The position numbers and the translations under genes are program-made. Under the pieces are notes generated by a model. The model made no database searches, was not told the DNA's origin, and was given only the letters and a program-made list of their open reading frames with translations. Positions 49,987 through 57,337 of a DNA stretch of 64,000 bases are shown piece after piece (the stretch's first letter is position 1; every line of letters starts with the position of its first letter). The stretch lies in the NCBI GenBank assembly GCA_951812575.1, contig OX638322.1, positions 5,088,501 to 5,152,500 on the forward strand. Reading direction: 5' to 3'. This DNA is from Candidatus Binatia bacterium. GTDB taxonomy: Bacteria > Desulfobacterota > Binatia > Bin18.

Positions 49987-51402
49987 TCACCGGCCCAGTG
50001 CTCTATGGTGTTCGGCCAGTACGCGGGCCACGCACGCGGTCAGCCGTTTGCCCATCGAGAGTTCCAGAAACTCATTCGGTCCGTGCGCGTTCGAGTGTGG
50101 CCCGAGCACACCGGTAATCATGAACTGGGCGGTGGGGAATTTTTCACCCAGCATAGCCATAAAGGGGATCGTCCCGCCCTCGCCTATGGCACACATGTCT
50201 CTGCCGAAAAATTCTCGCGAGGCGCTCTGCAAGGCAGTCTCCAGCCACGGAATGAGCGGAGGGGCGTTCCAGCCGCCCGCCGCCCATTCGGGCTCAAAGG
50301 ATACCTGCGCACCATAGGGTGGGTCGTGCTCCAAGAGTTGCTGTAAAGCAGCTGAGGCCGCGTTCGCATCCAGGGTCGGTGGAATCCGCAGCGACACCTT
50401 GGCCGCGGTAACGGGCCGCAGGACATTACCGGATTGCTCAAGCGCCGGCAGACCGGACGCGCCGGTAATTTCGAGTTGAGGCCGCCAGGTCCGGTTGAGC
50501 AAGAGCTGACGGATATCGTCCGTCACTGCCTGAGCTCCGGGATGAAAAGGAAACTCCTCCGATACGGTCTGCCCCAATACGGTCGCGGTTGTCCGGGCCT
50601 GTTGTAGCCGCTCACTCGGTATTGCAACCTGAAATTCGGGCGGCAGGATTTCTCCGGTCCGCTCGTCTTCGAGGCGGCTCAGGAGTTGGCGCAGAATCCG
50701 AAAGCTTGAAGGAACGATACCGCTGGCCGCGCCTGAGTGAACCCCTTCGGTCAGGGTGGAAACGGACAGATTACCCGACACCAGACCACGCAGAGAAGTC
50801 GTCACCCAGAGCTGGTCGTAGTTACCGCAGCCCGAGTCAAGGCAGACGACGAAGCTGGGCGTACCGATACGGTCGGCCAGGGCGTCTATATAGTAGGGTA
50901 AATCTCCGCTGCCACTCTCCTCGCAGGCTTCGATAATGACCACACATCGGGCCACCGGAACGCCCTGACGCTTGAGCGCCGCAATCGCGGTCAGGGAAGC
51001 ACAGGCCGCGTAGCCATCGTCGGCACCTCCACGCCCGTACAGTTTGCCGTCTCTCAGCACCGGCTGCCACGGGCCGAGCCCGTCATGCCAGCCGTCCATG
51101 GGCGGCTGCTTATCCAGGTGACCGTAGAGCAGCACGGTTTCGGACGAATCGCCCGGAATCTCGATAAAGAGTAAGGGCGTGCGGTCTTCAAGCCGGACTA
51201 CCTCAAGGCTCAGACCGGGAACCGCTTGACTGCGAATCCAGCCGGCGATGAGTTCGACCGCCTGGTCCAGATAGCCATTCGTCTGCCAGTCGGGATCGTA
51301 GGCCGGGGATTGATTGGGAATGGCCAGGTATTCCGTCAGGGTGGGGATAATACTGTTCTCCCAGGCGGATTCGACAAATTGCCAGGTTTTTTGGGTATCC
51401 AT
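49987..51402 (-). CDS. M20-family metallopeptidase (dipeptidase-like)
   Basis: 471 residues. Zinc-site motifs: LLYGHLDKQPPMDGWH (His and Asp), GKLYGRGGADDGYAA (bridging Asp), IIEACEESGSGDLPYY (catalytic and ligand Glu pair) and VVCLDSGCGNYD. A dimerisation lobe lies in the middle (GNLSVSTLTEGVHSG...). The C-terminal IGEGGTIPFMAMLGEKFP and GVLGPHSNAHGPNEFL hold late ligands. Cytoplasmic peptidase/amidohydrolase likely acting on dipeptides. Start ATG 51400-51402 lacks a clear ribosome site; an upstream TTG would add 12 residues. Confidence 0.9.
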   Translation of the reverse strand: MDTQKTWQFVESAWENSIIPTLTEYLAIPNQSPAYDPDWQTNGYLDQAVELIAGWIRSQAVPGLSLEVVRLEDRTPLLFIEIPGDSSETVLLYGHLDKQPPMDGWHDGLGPWQPVLRDGKLYGRGGADDGYAACASLTAIAALKRQGVPVARCVVIIEACEESGSGDLPYYIDALADRIGTPSFVVCLDSGCGNYDQLWVTTSLRGLVSGNLSVSTLTEGVHSGAASGIVPSSFRILRQLLSRLEDERTGEILPPEFQVAIPSERLQQARTTATVLGQTVSEEFPFHPGAQAVTDDIRQLLLNRTWRPQLEITGASGLPALEQSGNVLRPVTAAKVSLRIPPTLDANAASAALQQLLEHDPPYGAQVSFEPEWAAGGWNAPPLIPWLETALQSASREFFGRDMCAIGEGGTIPFMAMLGEKFPTAQFMITGVLGPHSNAHGPNEFLELSMGKRLTACVARVLAEHHRALGR

Positions 51403-51498
51403 ACGGGGATTGTAACCGTCCGTCGGGTCCGTTGCCAATCCGGTCTAGCCGTCCGGCCTCCAACTCGGTAAGCTGGCGGTCTGAAGGAGGTTGACGCT

Positions 51499-51852
51499 AT
51501 GGCAGAACTCGTTGTGTATCACAATCCTGGTTGAGGCAAGTCACGCGGAGCGCTCGATATTTTGCAGGAGCGCGGCGTCGAGTTCGACGTGATTGAGTAT
51601 CTCAAGAGCCCCCTCGGCCGAGGAGACTTTGAGCATTTTCTGGACCTGTTACCGGATGAACCCGCGGAACTGGTCCGTAAGGACAAAAAATTCAAGGAAC
51701 TCGGTCTGAACGCGGACGACTATGTGACGCGCGAGGCCGTGGTCGAGGTCTTACTCCAGCATCCTGAGTTGATGCAGCGGCCGGTTATTATCAGGGATCA
51801 AAAGGCGGTTATCGCCAGGCCATCCGAAAAGGTGCTGGAGCTGCTGGATTAG
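51499..51852 (+). CDS. ArsC/Spx-like glutaredoxin-fold protein with probable selenocysteine (UGA codon 12)
   Basis: 117 codons from an ATG with AAGGAGG nine nt upstream. Translation reads MAELVVYHNPG, UGA, GKSRGALDILQERGVEF, and continues to HPELMQRPVIIRDQKAVIAR and PSEKVLELLD. This is a complete ArsC-family protein in which UGA stands exactly at the catalytic Cys of the NPxC-x-x-SR motif. Sequence before and after the UGA is family-consistent in one frame, and no other frameshift is present. A hairpin with bacterial SECIS geometry follows 15 nt after UGA (51550-51573). I therefore read it as selenocysteine. The alternative, a nonsense mutation at precisely this codon, is less likely. Whether it reduces arsenate or another oxidant is unknown. 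Confidence 0.8.
51550..51573 (+). promoter_or_regulatory. Candidate bacterial SECIS element
   Basis: GCGCTC-GATATTTTGCAG-GAGCGC: a perfect 6-bp stem with a 12-nt loop starting with G, lying inside the coding region. The stem starts 15 nt, and the loop 21 nt, after the UGA at 51532-51534, inside the range usually accepted for SelB-binding hairpins. Confidence 0.65.
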
Positions 51853-52035
51853 CTGTTCGTGCTTTTCCCCACCTGGGAGAGAATTATGCACTTTAAGAGA
51901 CTCAGGGCTTTCTGCGCGCCAGGACGACGGCCCAGAAAGCGCCGCCACGCCCTCTGATTGTCTGTTTTGCCCCCAAATCAAGCGGAGCCGTCTGCCGAGT
52001 GGGGAAGATTCGGCTCCAGGTGTCAAGTTCAGCGT

Positions 52036-52062
52036 AATCCCCTCCTTGGAGGGGATTATATA
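52036..52062. repeat. Palindrome downstream of the ApeA-like gene
   Basis: AATCCCCTCCTTGGAGGGGATT followed by ATATACAAT. A perfect 11-bp dyad related to the element at 53533-53585 on the other side of the ApeA-like gene, and to the ends of 22681-22786. No T-run follows on either strand, so a repeat rather than a simple terminator. The surrounding 51853-52100 stretch holds nothing else I recognise. Confidence 0.65.
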
Positions 52063-52100
52063 CAATGGTGCCCAAGCCACCGAAATTATCGCTTCTAGAA

Positions 52101-53456
52101 TTAAATGGTCGAATTTTTGACTTCTTGTAATAATTCCCTGTAGGACCTCAAGTAATCGCCAAACGTGTGATCTTGCCCGCGAGCCTGGGTCAACCACCGT
52201 CTCATGTCCCATCCACATTCAAGCATTTCGGAGACGCCAAAAACGAACTCCAACGTGTTTATCAAAAAAATCAATATACGGCCTCTTCTGAAATCGAGCT
52301 TAGCAGCATTACCATGGACATAGTGGTTTCGTCCGTCTACCGCATGCTCAATAATCTCATCGAGAGAAGGGAGCATGTTTTCCCCTAACGTATCTACTAT
52401 AGGTTCGGCCTTTCTCTTGATCACATTCTTTATGTCTCTCATCTCCTTCCCGTTAGCATAAAGCTTGTCGCCTTGAGGGAGGAGGTCGAACATATTGACC
52501 CCGCCGATCAGGCGATCTTCGTTGTATTTCGTTGCCCCAAAATGAGCCAAAAATCTCAGGTTTGCATCATGCCTCTCCTTCTCTTGATTTCTCATGAGCC
52601 ACTTCTTGGTCACTTCAGTAAACTCCATTTCATTTTTGAAATCCAAGAGGGCAGATTGGAGACTCCGCTTTGGTATTTTGTTCGTTGAGTGGTGACTATA
52701 GACTTGGATCTTGTGTCCGTAGTCTGGCAGTTCGTCCGTTGGCGACAATCTAACGTAAAAATCGGTTAAAGCGGGAACGTAGCCAATCAGGAGTCCAACA
52801 AAGCATCTAAATATGAACACCCTTCGGCGAGCCTCTCCAAGGTCGAGGGGGCTGGAAAATTTGAGGAGCATGTACGGACCATCCTGCCTGAGTGGTATTC
52901 CATCAGGACCTAGATGACCTGTTACTCCTCTAGCGTTGATTTCTATGTCTCCAAGAGCCGTATCCAAAATGTTCAGATCACGTTGATCTCCATTGAAATA
53001 TGCGACCACCGCATCTTCTCTGAGTTTGCGTTTGGTACTCCTTTCAACTTGCTCCCTAAGGTCTGAGTCGGGGCCAAAAATCACACTGAACGCTTCAGTG
53101 TTTCGGAAAGCCGTTTTGATCTCATCAAACGCGAACCCTGCACTCCTAATTATCTTCTCGTGTAATTCTAGGCGTTCAGCGCCCATAGTTACCGTCGAAA
53201 AGATCACATCTTTGGTATGGAGAGAACGACCAAATCCATCTGTCCAGCGCACGACCAAGCCGTGGAATACGGATACGGCCTTACTACCACTACCATCCGA
53301 TACAATGCCGTGAATCGTCTTGTTGGGCGAAACATCAAAGGGACTTGTGTCCCACAGCCTAAGCTTGATTTTTTTGCTGCTCTTCCGCCTTAGAATCAAT
53401 TCGCCCGCCACACTCCGTTCATCGCCAACTGAAAAAACGCCTCTGTATACGGCCAT
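52101..53456 (-). CDS. ApeA-like HEPN-domain protein, candidate anti-phage abortive-infection nuclease
   Basis: 451 residues, AAGGGTT before the ATG. The N-terminal ~300 residues (YRGVFSVGDERSVAGELILR, TIHGIVSDGSGSKAVSVFHG) have the beta-rich layout of ApeA N-terminal domains. The C-terminal part is helical and contains EHAVDGRNHYVHGNAAK, where R-N-H-Y-V-H fits the HEPN ribonuclease R-x(4)-H motif. ApeA proteins are single-gene anti-phage systems, so tRNA/RNA cleavage on infection is a reasonable inference. The gene is visibly more A/T-rich than its neighbours and lies between two copies of a dispersed repeat, consistent with horizontal gain. Confidence 0.75.
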   Translation of the reverse strand: MAVYRGVFSVGDERSVAGELILRRKSSKKIKLRLWDTSPFDVSPNKTIHGIVSDGSGSKAVSVFHGLVVRWTDGFGRSLHTKDVIFSTVTMGAERLELHEKIIRSAGFAFDEIKTAFRNTEAFSVIFGPDSDLREQVERSTKRKLREDAVVAYFNGDQRDLNILDTALGDIEINARGVTGHLGPDGIPLRQDGPYMLLKFSSPLDLGEARRRVFIFRCFVGLLIGYVPALTDFYVRLSPTDELPDYGHKIQVYSHHSTNKIPKRSLQSALLDFKNEMEFTEVTKKWLMRNQEKERHDANLRFLAHFGATKYNEDRLIGGVNMFDLLPQGDKLYANGKEMRDIKNVIKRKAEPIVDTLGENMLPSLDEIIEHAVDGRNHYVHGNAAKLDFRRGRILIFLINTLEFVFGVSEMLECGWDMRRWLTQARGQDHTFGDYLRSYRELLQEVKNSTI

Positions 53457-53532
53457 AACCCTTCATTCTCCTTAACCCTCTTATAGAAAGGAGACCGTCC
53501 CCCTCCCTAGCATGGTCACTATTATATATAAT

Positions 53533-53585
53533 TCCTTCCTTGGAGGGGTGCCGCGTAGCGGCGGGGTGGATTCCCCTGAGGACCG
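53533..53585. repeat. Dispersed repeat upstream of the HigB/HigA pair
   Basis: CCTTCCTTGGAGGGGTGCCG followed by CGTAGCGGCGGGGTGGATTCC. It contains GCCGCGTAGCGGC and GGAGGGG dyads and resembles the left end of the 22681-22786 element. It is preceded by ATTATATATAAT, echoing ATTATATACAAT next to the copy at 52036. Confidence 0.65.
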
Positions 53586-53681
53586 CCTCGGAGGAAGCAA
53601 TAGATGAGGAAACGATGAGCCGTAAGTGGCAATATAAAGTCCCCGTCTATTGCATCCTGGAAAATTACTCCTAACGCGCTC

Positions 53682-53960
53682 ATGATACTTTCCTTTGCCG
53701 ACAAGGAAACCGAAAACCTGTTTCATTCAGAAAAAAGCCGTCGCTTTGCAGCGATCTCGCGGGTTGCCTTAAGAAAACTCATTCAAATGAATCAGGCCCG
53801 CACTCTCAGCGACTTAGCCGTTCCGCCCGGCAATCGATTGGAAGGGCTTCGGGGAACGCTCTCGGGCTTTCATTCCATTCGTATCAATGATCAGTGGCGC
53901 ATTATCTTCCGCTGGACGGATTCCGGGCCGGAACAGGTAGGTATCATCGATTACCATTGA
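53682..53960 (+). CDS. higB: HigB-type (RelE/ParE-like) toxin
   Basis: 92 residues: MILSFADKETENLFHSEKSR at the N-terminus, LEGLRGTLSGFHSIRINDQW and RIIFRWTDSGPEQVGIIDYH, the full HigB signature. Predicted ribosome-dependent mRNA endonuclease. No clear ribosome-binding site precedes the ATG, though it matches the family start exactly. The toxin gene comes first and the antitoxin 31 nt later, the order peculiar to higBA. Confidence 0.93.
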   Translation: MILSFADKETENLFHSEKSRRFAAISRVALRKLIQMNQARTLSDLAVPPGNRLEGLRGTLSGFHSIRINDQWRIIFRWTDSGPEQVGIIDYH

Positions 53961-53991
53961 CAAAACCCCTATAACGTTACACGGTATAGAA

Positions 53992-54291
53992 ATGCAAAAC
54001 CCTATCACACCCGGCGAGATTCTTCTGGAGGAATATCTCAAGCCCATGGGCATTTCGCAGAATGCCATGGCCCGTGCAATCGGGGTTGCCCCGCGGGCCA
54101 TCAACGAGATCGTTCACGGCAAGCGCTCCATTACGCCGGCGATGTCCATACGCTTTGGTGCGTTCTTCGGTCAGTCCGACGAGTTCTGGCACGGCCTTCA
54201 GGTCGAATGTGACTTTCGCGCCCTAGCCAGGAAAAGAAAAAGGCTGATTGCCCGCATCCAGCCGGCGTCAGCCGTGAGTCATGTATCCTGA
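53992..54291 (+). CDS. higA: HigA-type antitoxin (XRE helix-turn-helix)
   Basis: 99 residues starting NPITPGEILLEEYLKPMGIS followed by QNAMARAIGVAPRAINEIVH, a typical HigA HTH, then SMSIRFGAFFGQSDEFWHGL-type C-terminal helices. Binds HigB and its own promoter. It ends about 90 bp before the convergent miaB stop. Confidence 0.94.
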   Translation: MQNPITPGEILLEEYLKPMGISQNAMARAIGVAPRAINEIVHGKRSITPAMSIRFGAFFGQSDEFWHGLQVECDFRALARKRKRLIARIQPASAVSHVS

Positions 54292-54383
54292 CTCTCCCAA
54301 CCGCTACGACCTGCGGTTACTTGGAGAACATCCGACTATCGGTCTCGTTCTGGAAGTATCGGATTGCGCTACGCGAATCCGAC

Positions 54384-55703
54384 CTACACAGGATATGCAC
54401 GTTCGGCGACACCCACCAGGGTATGGGCATTGGCAGAGGTCACCCGGACCGGTACTAGCTCGCCGGGCCGGGCTCCGTTGCCGGGGAAGACCACCGTTTT
54501 GAACTGCGGGTCCTTGCCCGCCAGCCAATCCTTTTGCTTCTTGGCCGGCCCTTCAACCAGGACCTCGACGGTCTGGCCCAGCCGTTGCCGGTTGATCTCC
54601 CCCCCGATGCCTTCCTGCAGGCGGATAATCTCCTGTAAACGCTGCCCCTTTTCCGCTTCCGAGAGGGTCTCGGCCCACTTATAGGCCCGCGTCCCCTCGC
54701 GGGCCGAATACTTGAACATAAAGGCGAAATCGTAGCGGACCTCCGCCATAAAGTCGTAGGTGGCACGGAAATCGTCTTCCTCTTCGCCGGGAAAGCCGAC
54801 AATAATGTCCGTGGACAAAGCCAGGTGGGGGATGGCCGCGCGCAGCCGGTCCACAAGAGCGGCATATTCCTCAATCGAGTAGCCCCGTTCCATACGTCCC
54901 AGGACCCGATTCGAGGCGGCCTGGAGCGGCAGGTGGAGATACGGGGCAACCTTGTCACAGGTCGCCATGGCGTCAATGGCACTGGCATCCATATCGGACG
55001 GATGCGGCGAGGTAAAACGAATCCGCTCAATCCCATCGATGCGCGCGGTCTGGCGCAGGAGGCGGCCAAAATCGACCTCGCCATCCCGGTAGGCGTTGAC
55101 GGTCTGGCCCAGATAGACGACTTCTTTATACCCCTGGTCGGCAAGCGCGCGGACCTGGTCCAGCAGCGCCGACGCGGGCACGCTGCGCTCCCGCCCGCGG
55201 ACGTAGGGCACGATGCAGAAGGTACAGAACTTGTCGCAGCCCCGCATGACCGTCACCCATGCTCGTACCCCTTCCCCACGTGCGGGCGCAATATCGGCAT
55301 AGGTTTCATCCCGGTCGAGGCGGACGGACACCAGCGGTTCATCGGCACTTTCCTGCGCCAGCAAGGCCGGCAGGTTACGATAGGCGTCCGGTCCCAGCAC
55401 CAGATCAAGAAAGGGGGCTTTATCAAGCAGGGCCTCCCGATGGTGCTGGGCCATGCAGCCGGTGAGTCCCAGGACGACACCCGGCTTCCGGGCTTTATGT
55501 TTCACCAGATCACCCAGTCGCCCGACGATGCGCTCTTCGGCATGCTCCCGAATCGCGCAGGTATTCAGCAGAATGACATCGGCGCCCTCCGGCGTCGGCG
55601 CAGATTCGTATCCGTGCGGTTTCAGCAAGCCCAGGATGAGCTCGGTGTCAGCGATATTCATCTGACAGCCGTAGGTCTCAATATAGACGCTGCGTGTTTC
55701 CAT
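54384..55703 (-). CDS. miaB: tRNA-2-methylthio-N6-dimethylallyladenosine synthase
   Basis: Radical-SAM methylthiotransferase acting on i6A37 of tRNA. 439 residues: N-terminal cluster domain YIETYGCQMNIADTELILG, LLNTCAIREHAEERI and GLTGCMAQ. The radical-SAM motif is MRGCDKFCTFCIVPYVRGRE. A C-terminal TRAM domain begins around VEVLVEGPAKKQKDW. All three N-terminal Cys and the CxxxCxxC are intact. Substrate assignment to MiaB over RimO/MtaB rests on overall motif match. Confidence 0.96.
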   Translation of the reverse strand: METRSVYIETYGCQMNIADTELILGLLKPHGYESAPTPEGADVILLNTCAIREHAEERIVGRLGDLVKHKARKPGVVLGLTGCMAQHHREALLDKAPFLDLVLGPDAYRNLPALLAQESADEPLVSVRLDRDETYADIAPARGEGVRAWVTVMRGCDKFCTFCIVPYVRGRERSVPASALLDQVRALADQGYKEVVYLGQTVNAYRDGEVDFGRLLRQTARIDGIERIRFTSPHPSDMDASAIDAMATCDKVAPYLHLPLQAASNRVLGRMERGYSIEEYAALVDRLRAAIPHLALSTDIIVGFPGEEEDDFRATYDFMAEVRYDFAFMFKYSAREGTRAYKWAETLSEAEKGQRLQEIIRLQEGIGGEINRQRLGQTVEVLVEGPAKKQKDWLAGKDPQFKTVVFPGNGARPGELVPVRVTSANAHTLVGVAERAYPV

Positions 55704-55722
55704 GCGTGCTGTCCGAGTCGAG

Positions 55723-55793
55723 CCCCCTCACCCTCTCCCTCCAGGGGAGAGGGAATAAATGTCAATGTAGGGGCAATCCCCCTGTGGTTGCCC
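55723..55793. repeat. Two dispersed repeats upstream of miaB
   Basis: 55723-55755 (CCCCCTCACCCTCTCCCTC followed by CAGGGGAGAGGG) is a hairpin of the family at 38363, 48437 and 63705. 55767-55793 (GTAGGGGCAATCCCCCTGTG then GTTGCCC) belongs to the GTAGGGGCA family. They fill most of the divergent region between miaB and the BtuF-like gene. Confidence 0.85.
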
Positions 55794-55872
55794 GTCCGGG
55801 AATTTTTGTAGCCGTTCCCTGACCGCAACGCAACGGCTATAAAGACATGCCAGTAAAGGAGCGGACGAGCAT

Positions 55873-56787
55873 ATGATAGAGCGCATTATCTCACTCCTGC
55901 CCAGCAGTACGGAAATTGTCTGCGCGCTGGGTCTGCGCGAGCACCTTGTCGGCGTCTCTCACGAGTGTGACTATCCCTCGGACGTTGTCGGGCTTCCCAT
56001 CTTGACCGAACCCAAACTTGACCCCCGCGGAAGCAGCGGTGACATCGATACCCGCGTCCGCGAGATTGTGCAGGAGGGGTTGAGCGTCTACCGTCTGCAA
56101 ACCGAGGCATTACAACGACTGAAGCCGGACCTCATCGTGACCCAGGACCAGTGCGAGGTGTGTGCCGTTTCCCTGCCCGAGGTCGAAAACGCCGTGCAGT
56201 GTTTTCTGACACCAGACGTGACCGTCGTATCGCTCAGACCGGAGAAACTCGACGATATCTGGACGGATATCCGTCGGGTCGCCCAGGCCACCGATCAGGA
56301 AAAAGCCGCAGAGACACTGATCCAGGACGCAAAAGAACGGCTCCAGAAAATCACGCAAAAAACACGGCATTTGTCCCGTCCGCGCGTGGCCTGCCTGGAA
56401 TGGCTCGACCCCCTCATGGCGGCGGGCAACTGGATTCCTGAACTGGTAGATATTGCGGGCGGGGAATATGGCCTGGTTGAGGCCGGCGCGCATACACCAA
56501 CGCTGACCTGGGAGGCCCTGGTTGCTTACCAGCCGGAGGTCATCGTTATCACTCCGTGCGGCTTCAAAATCCCACAGTCGCAGGCGGACCTACCCCAACT
56601 GACGACACAGCCGGACTGGCAAGCACTCCCGGCAGTGCAACAGAACCGGGTATATGTGGCGGACGGCAATGCCTATTATAACCGGCCCGGGCCGCGCATT
56701 GTAGAGAGTGCAGAAATCCTCGCCGAGATGCTGCATCCGGAAGCATGCGCGGGTATGGCGGTGCCGGGCTCGTATGTTCGGGTCTGA
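55873..56787 (+). CDS. BtuF-like periplasmic-binding-fold protein without signal peptide
   Basis: 304 residues with AAAGGAGCG upstream. The fold is that of cobalamin/iron-chelate binding proteins: RIISLLPSSTEIVCALGLRE, LVGVSHECDYPSDVVGLPIL, LKPDLIVTQDQCEVCAVSL and YQPEVIVITPCGFKI. No signal peptide or lipobox is present and no permease or ATPase gene is adjacent. It may act in the cytoplasm or belong to the orphan 'cobalamin-binding protein' group. The B12-dependent mutases at both window ends make a cobalamin link attractive but unproven. Confidence 0.85.
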   Translation: MIERIISLLPSSTEIVCALGLREHLVGVSHECDYPSDVVGLPILTEPKLDPRGSSGDIDTRVREIVQEGLSVYRLQTEALQRLKPDLIVTQDQCEVCAVSLPEVENAVQCFLTPDVTVVSLRPEKLDDIWTDIRRVAQATDQEKAAETLIQDAKERLQKITQKTRHLSRPRVACLEWLDPLMAAGNWIPELVDIAGGEYGLVEAGAHTPTLTWEALVAYQPEVIVITPCGFKIPQSQADLPQLTTQPDWQALPAVQQNRVYVADGNAYYNRPGPRIVESAEILAEMLHPEACAGMAVPGSYVRV

Positions 56788-56800
56788 GCGGGACGCGGCT

Positions 56801-56884
56801 GCCCCCTCACCCTGGCCTCCTTCGACTCGGCTCAGGACAGGCCCTCCCCTGAATAAATGTAGGGGCAACCCCCTGTGGTTGCCC
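56801..56884. repeat. Repeat cluster downstream of the BtuF-like gene
   Basis: Three units in tandem: a partial CCCCCTCACCCTGGCCTCC (56801-56819), CCTTCGACTCGGCTCAGGAC plus AGGCC (56818-56842), and GTAGGGGCAACCCCCTGTGG plus TTGCC (56859-56884). All are copies of families seen elsewhere in the window. No gene lies in 56788-56931. Confidence 0.85.
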
Positions 56885-56931
56885 GGCCCCTCAGATGGAA
56901 GGATATGGCGTATCCCTGCGTCGTGTTCCTC

Positions 56932-57273
56932 TCACTCGCTGGGGTCAAGAATCTCAATCTTTCCCTCTCGGAAATCCCGGCCTCGTTCTTTCACCATGTG
57001 GGGGTAGCTGTGGTAGAACTGCCCGCCGAGACGCAGGAAGGATTCCACTTCGGTCTCCTCAAGGTCGAGGTCTTCGATGGCGCGGACCGCGTCCGCCTGG
57101 CTGGTCGCGTTGACTAAAACGTCAAAAATCAGCCGGCTTTCCGCGGTCTGGAAATCCTCGCGGCTCGGCAGCTCGGCACGGTCCTGCATACTCTCCGGAT
57201 GGTTATCCAGAAGATAGCGGAGCGCCTTGAGTTCATGCCGCTGTTGATCCAGCTTTCTTATTTTTTCAGGCAT
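56932..57273 (-). CDS. Small helical protein of unknown function
   Basis: 113 residues. The frame starting MPEKIRKLDQQRHELKALRY continues LLDNHPESMQDRAELPSRED and ends in an acidic/basic helix (HMVKERGRDFREGKIEI). Predicted almost entirely helical. The pattern 'ALRYLLDNHPE' plus 'LIFDVLVNATS' is faintly like the DnaB-binding C-terminal domain of DnaG primases; I would not assign function on this. Divergent from moaB across a 65-bp spacer occupied by a perfect palindrome. No obvious ribosome site is visible. Confidence 0.65.
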   Translation of the reverse strand: MPEKIRKLDQQRHELKALRYLLDNHPESMQDRAELPSREDFQTAESRLIFDVLVNATSQADAVRAIEDLDLEETEVESFLRLGGQFYHSYPHMVKERGRDFREGKIEILDPSE

Positions 57274-57287
57274 GGATAGTCCCCTCT

Positions 57288-57318
57288 GCGGGGGGCGGGT
57301 TTCAAACCCGCCCCCCGC
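57288..57318. repeat. Perfect 15-bp palindrome in the divergent moaB promoter region
   Basis: GCGGGGGGCGGGTTT-C-AAACCCGCCCCCCGC. It lies between the starts of the 113-residue protein and moaB, ending 19 bp before moaB. It could be a dispersed repeat, an operator or a terminator-like hairpin for both directions. Confidence 0.8.
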
Positions 57319-57337
57319 TAGTATATACACAGGAGCT

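Noticed and set aside
49968..50116. Short plus-strand frame MPRLENLTGPVLYG... with AAGGAGAG upstream
   Set aside because: It runs antisense into the end of the well-supported M20 peptidase, matches nothing I recognise and loses plausible composition after about 15 codons.
52036..52062. Intrinsic terminator for the ArsC-like or ApeA-like gene
   Set aside because: The stem is strong but no T-run follows on either strand, and the same sequence recurs elsewhere as a repeat.
53481..53726. Minus-strand frames upstream of the ApeA-like gene
   Set aside because: They consist largely of translated repeat sequence (53533-53585) and overlap higB; no homology or ribosome site.
55704..55872. Cobalamin riboswitch upstream of the BtuF-like gene
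   Set aside because: No B12-box-like sequence is present; the hairpins there belong to two dispersed repeat families.
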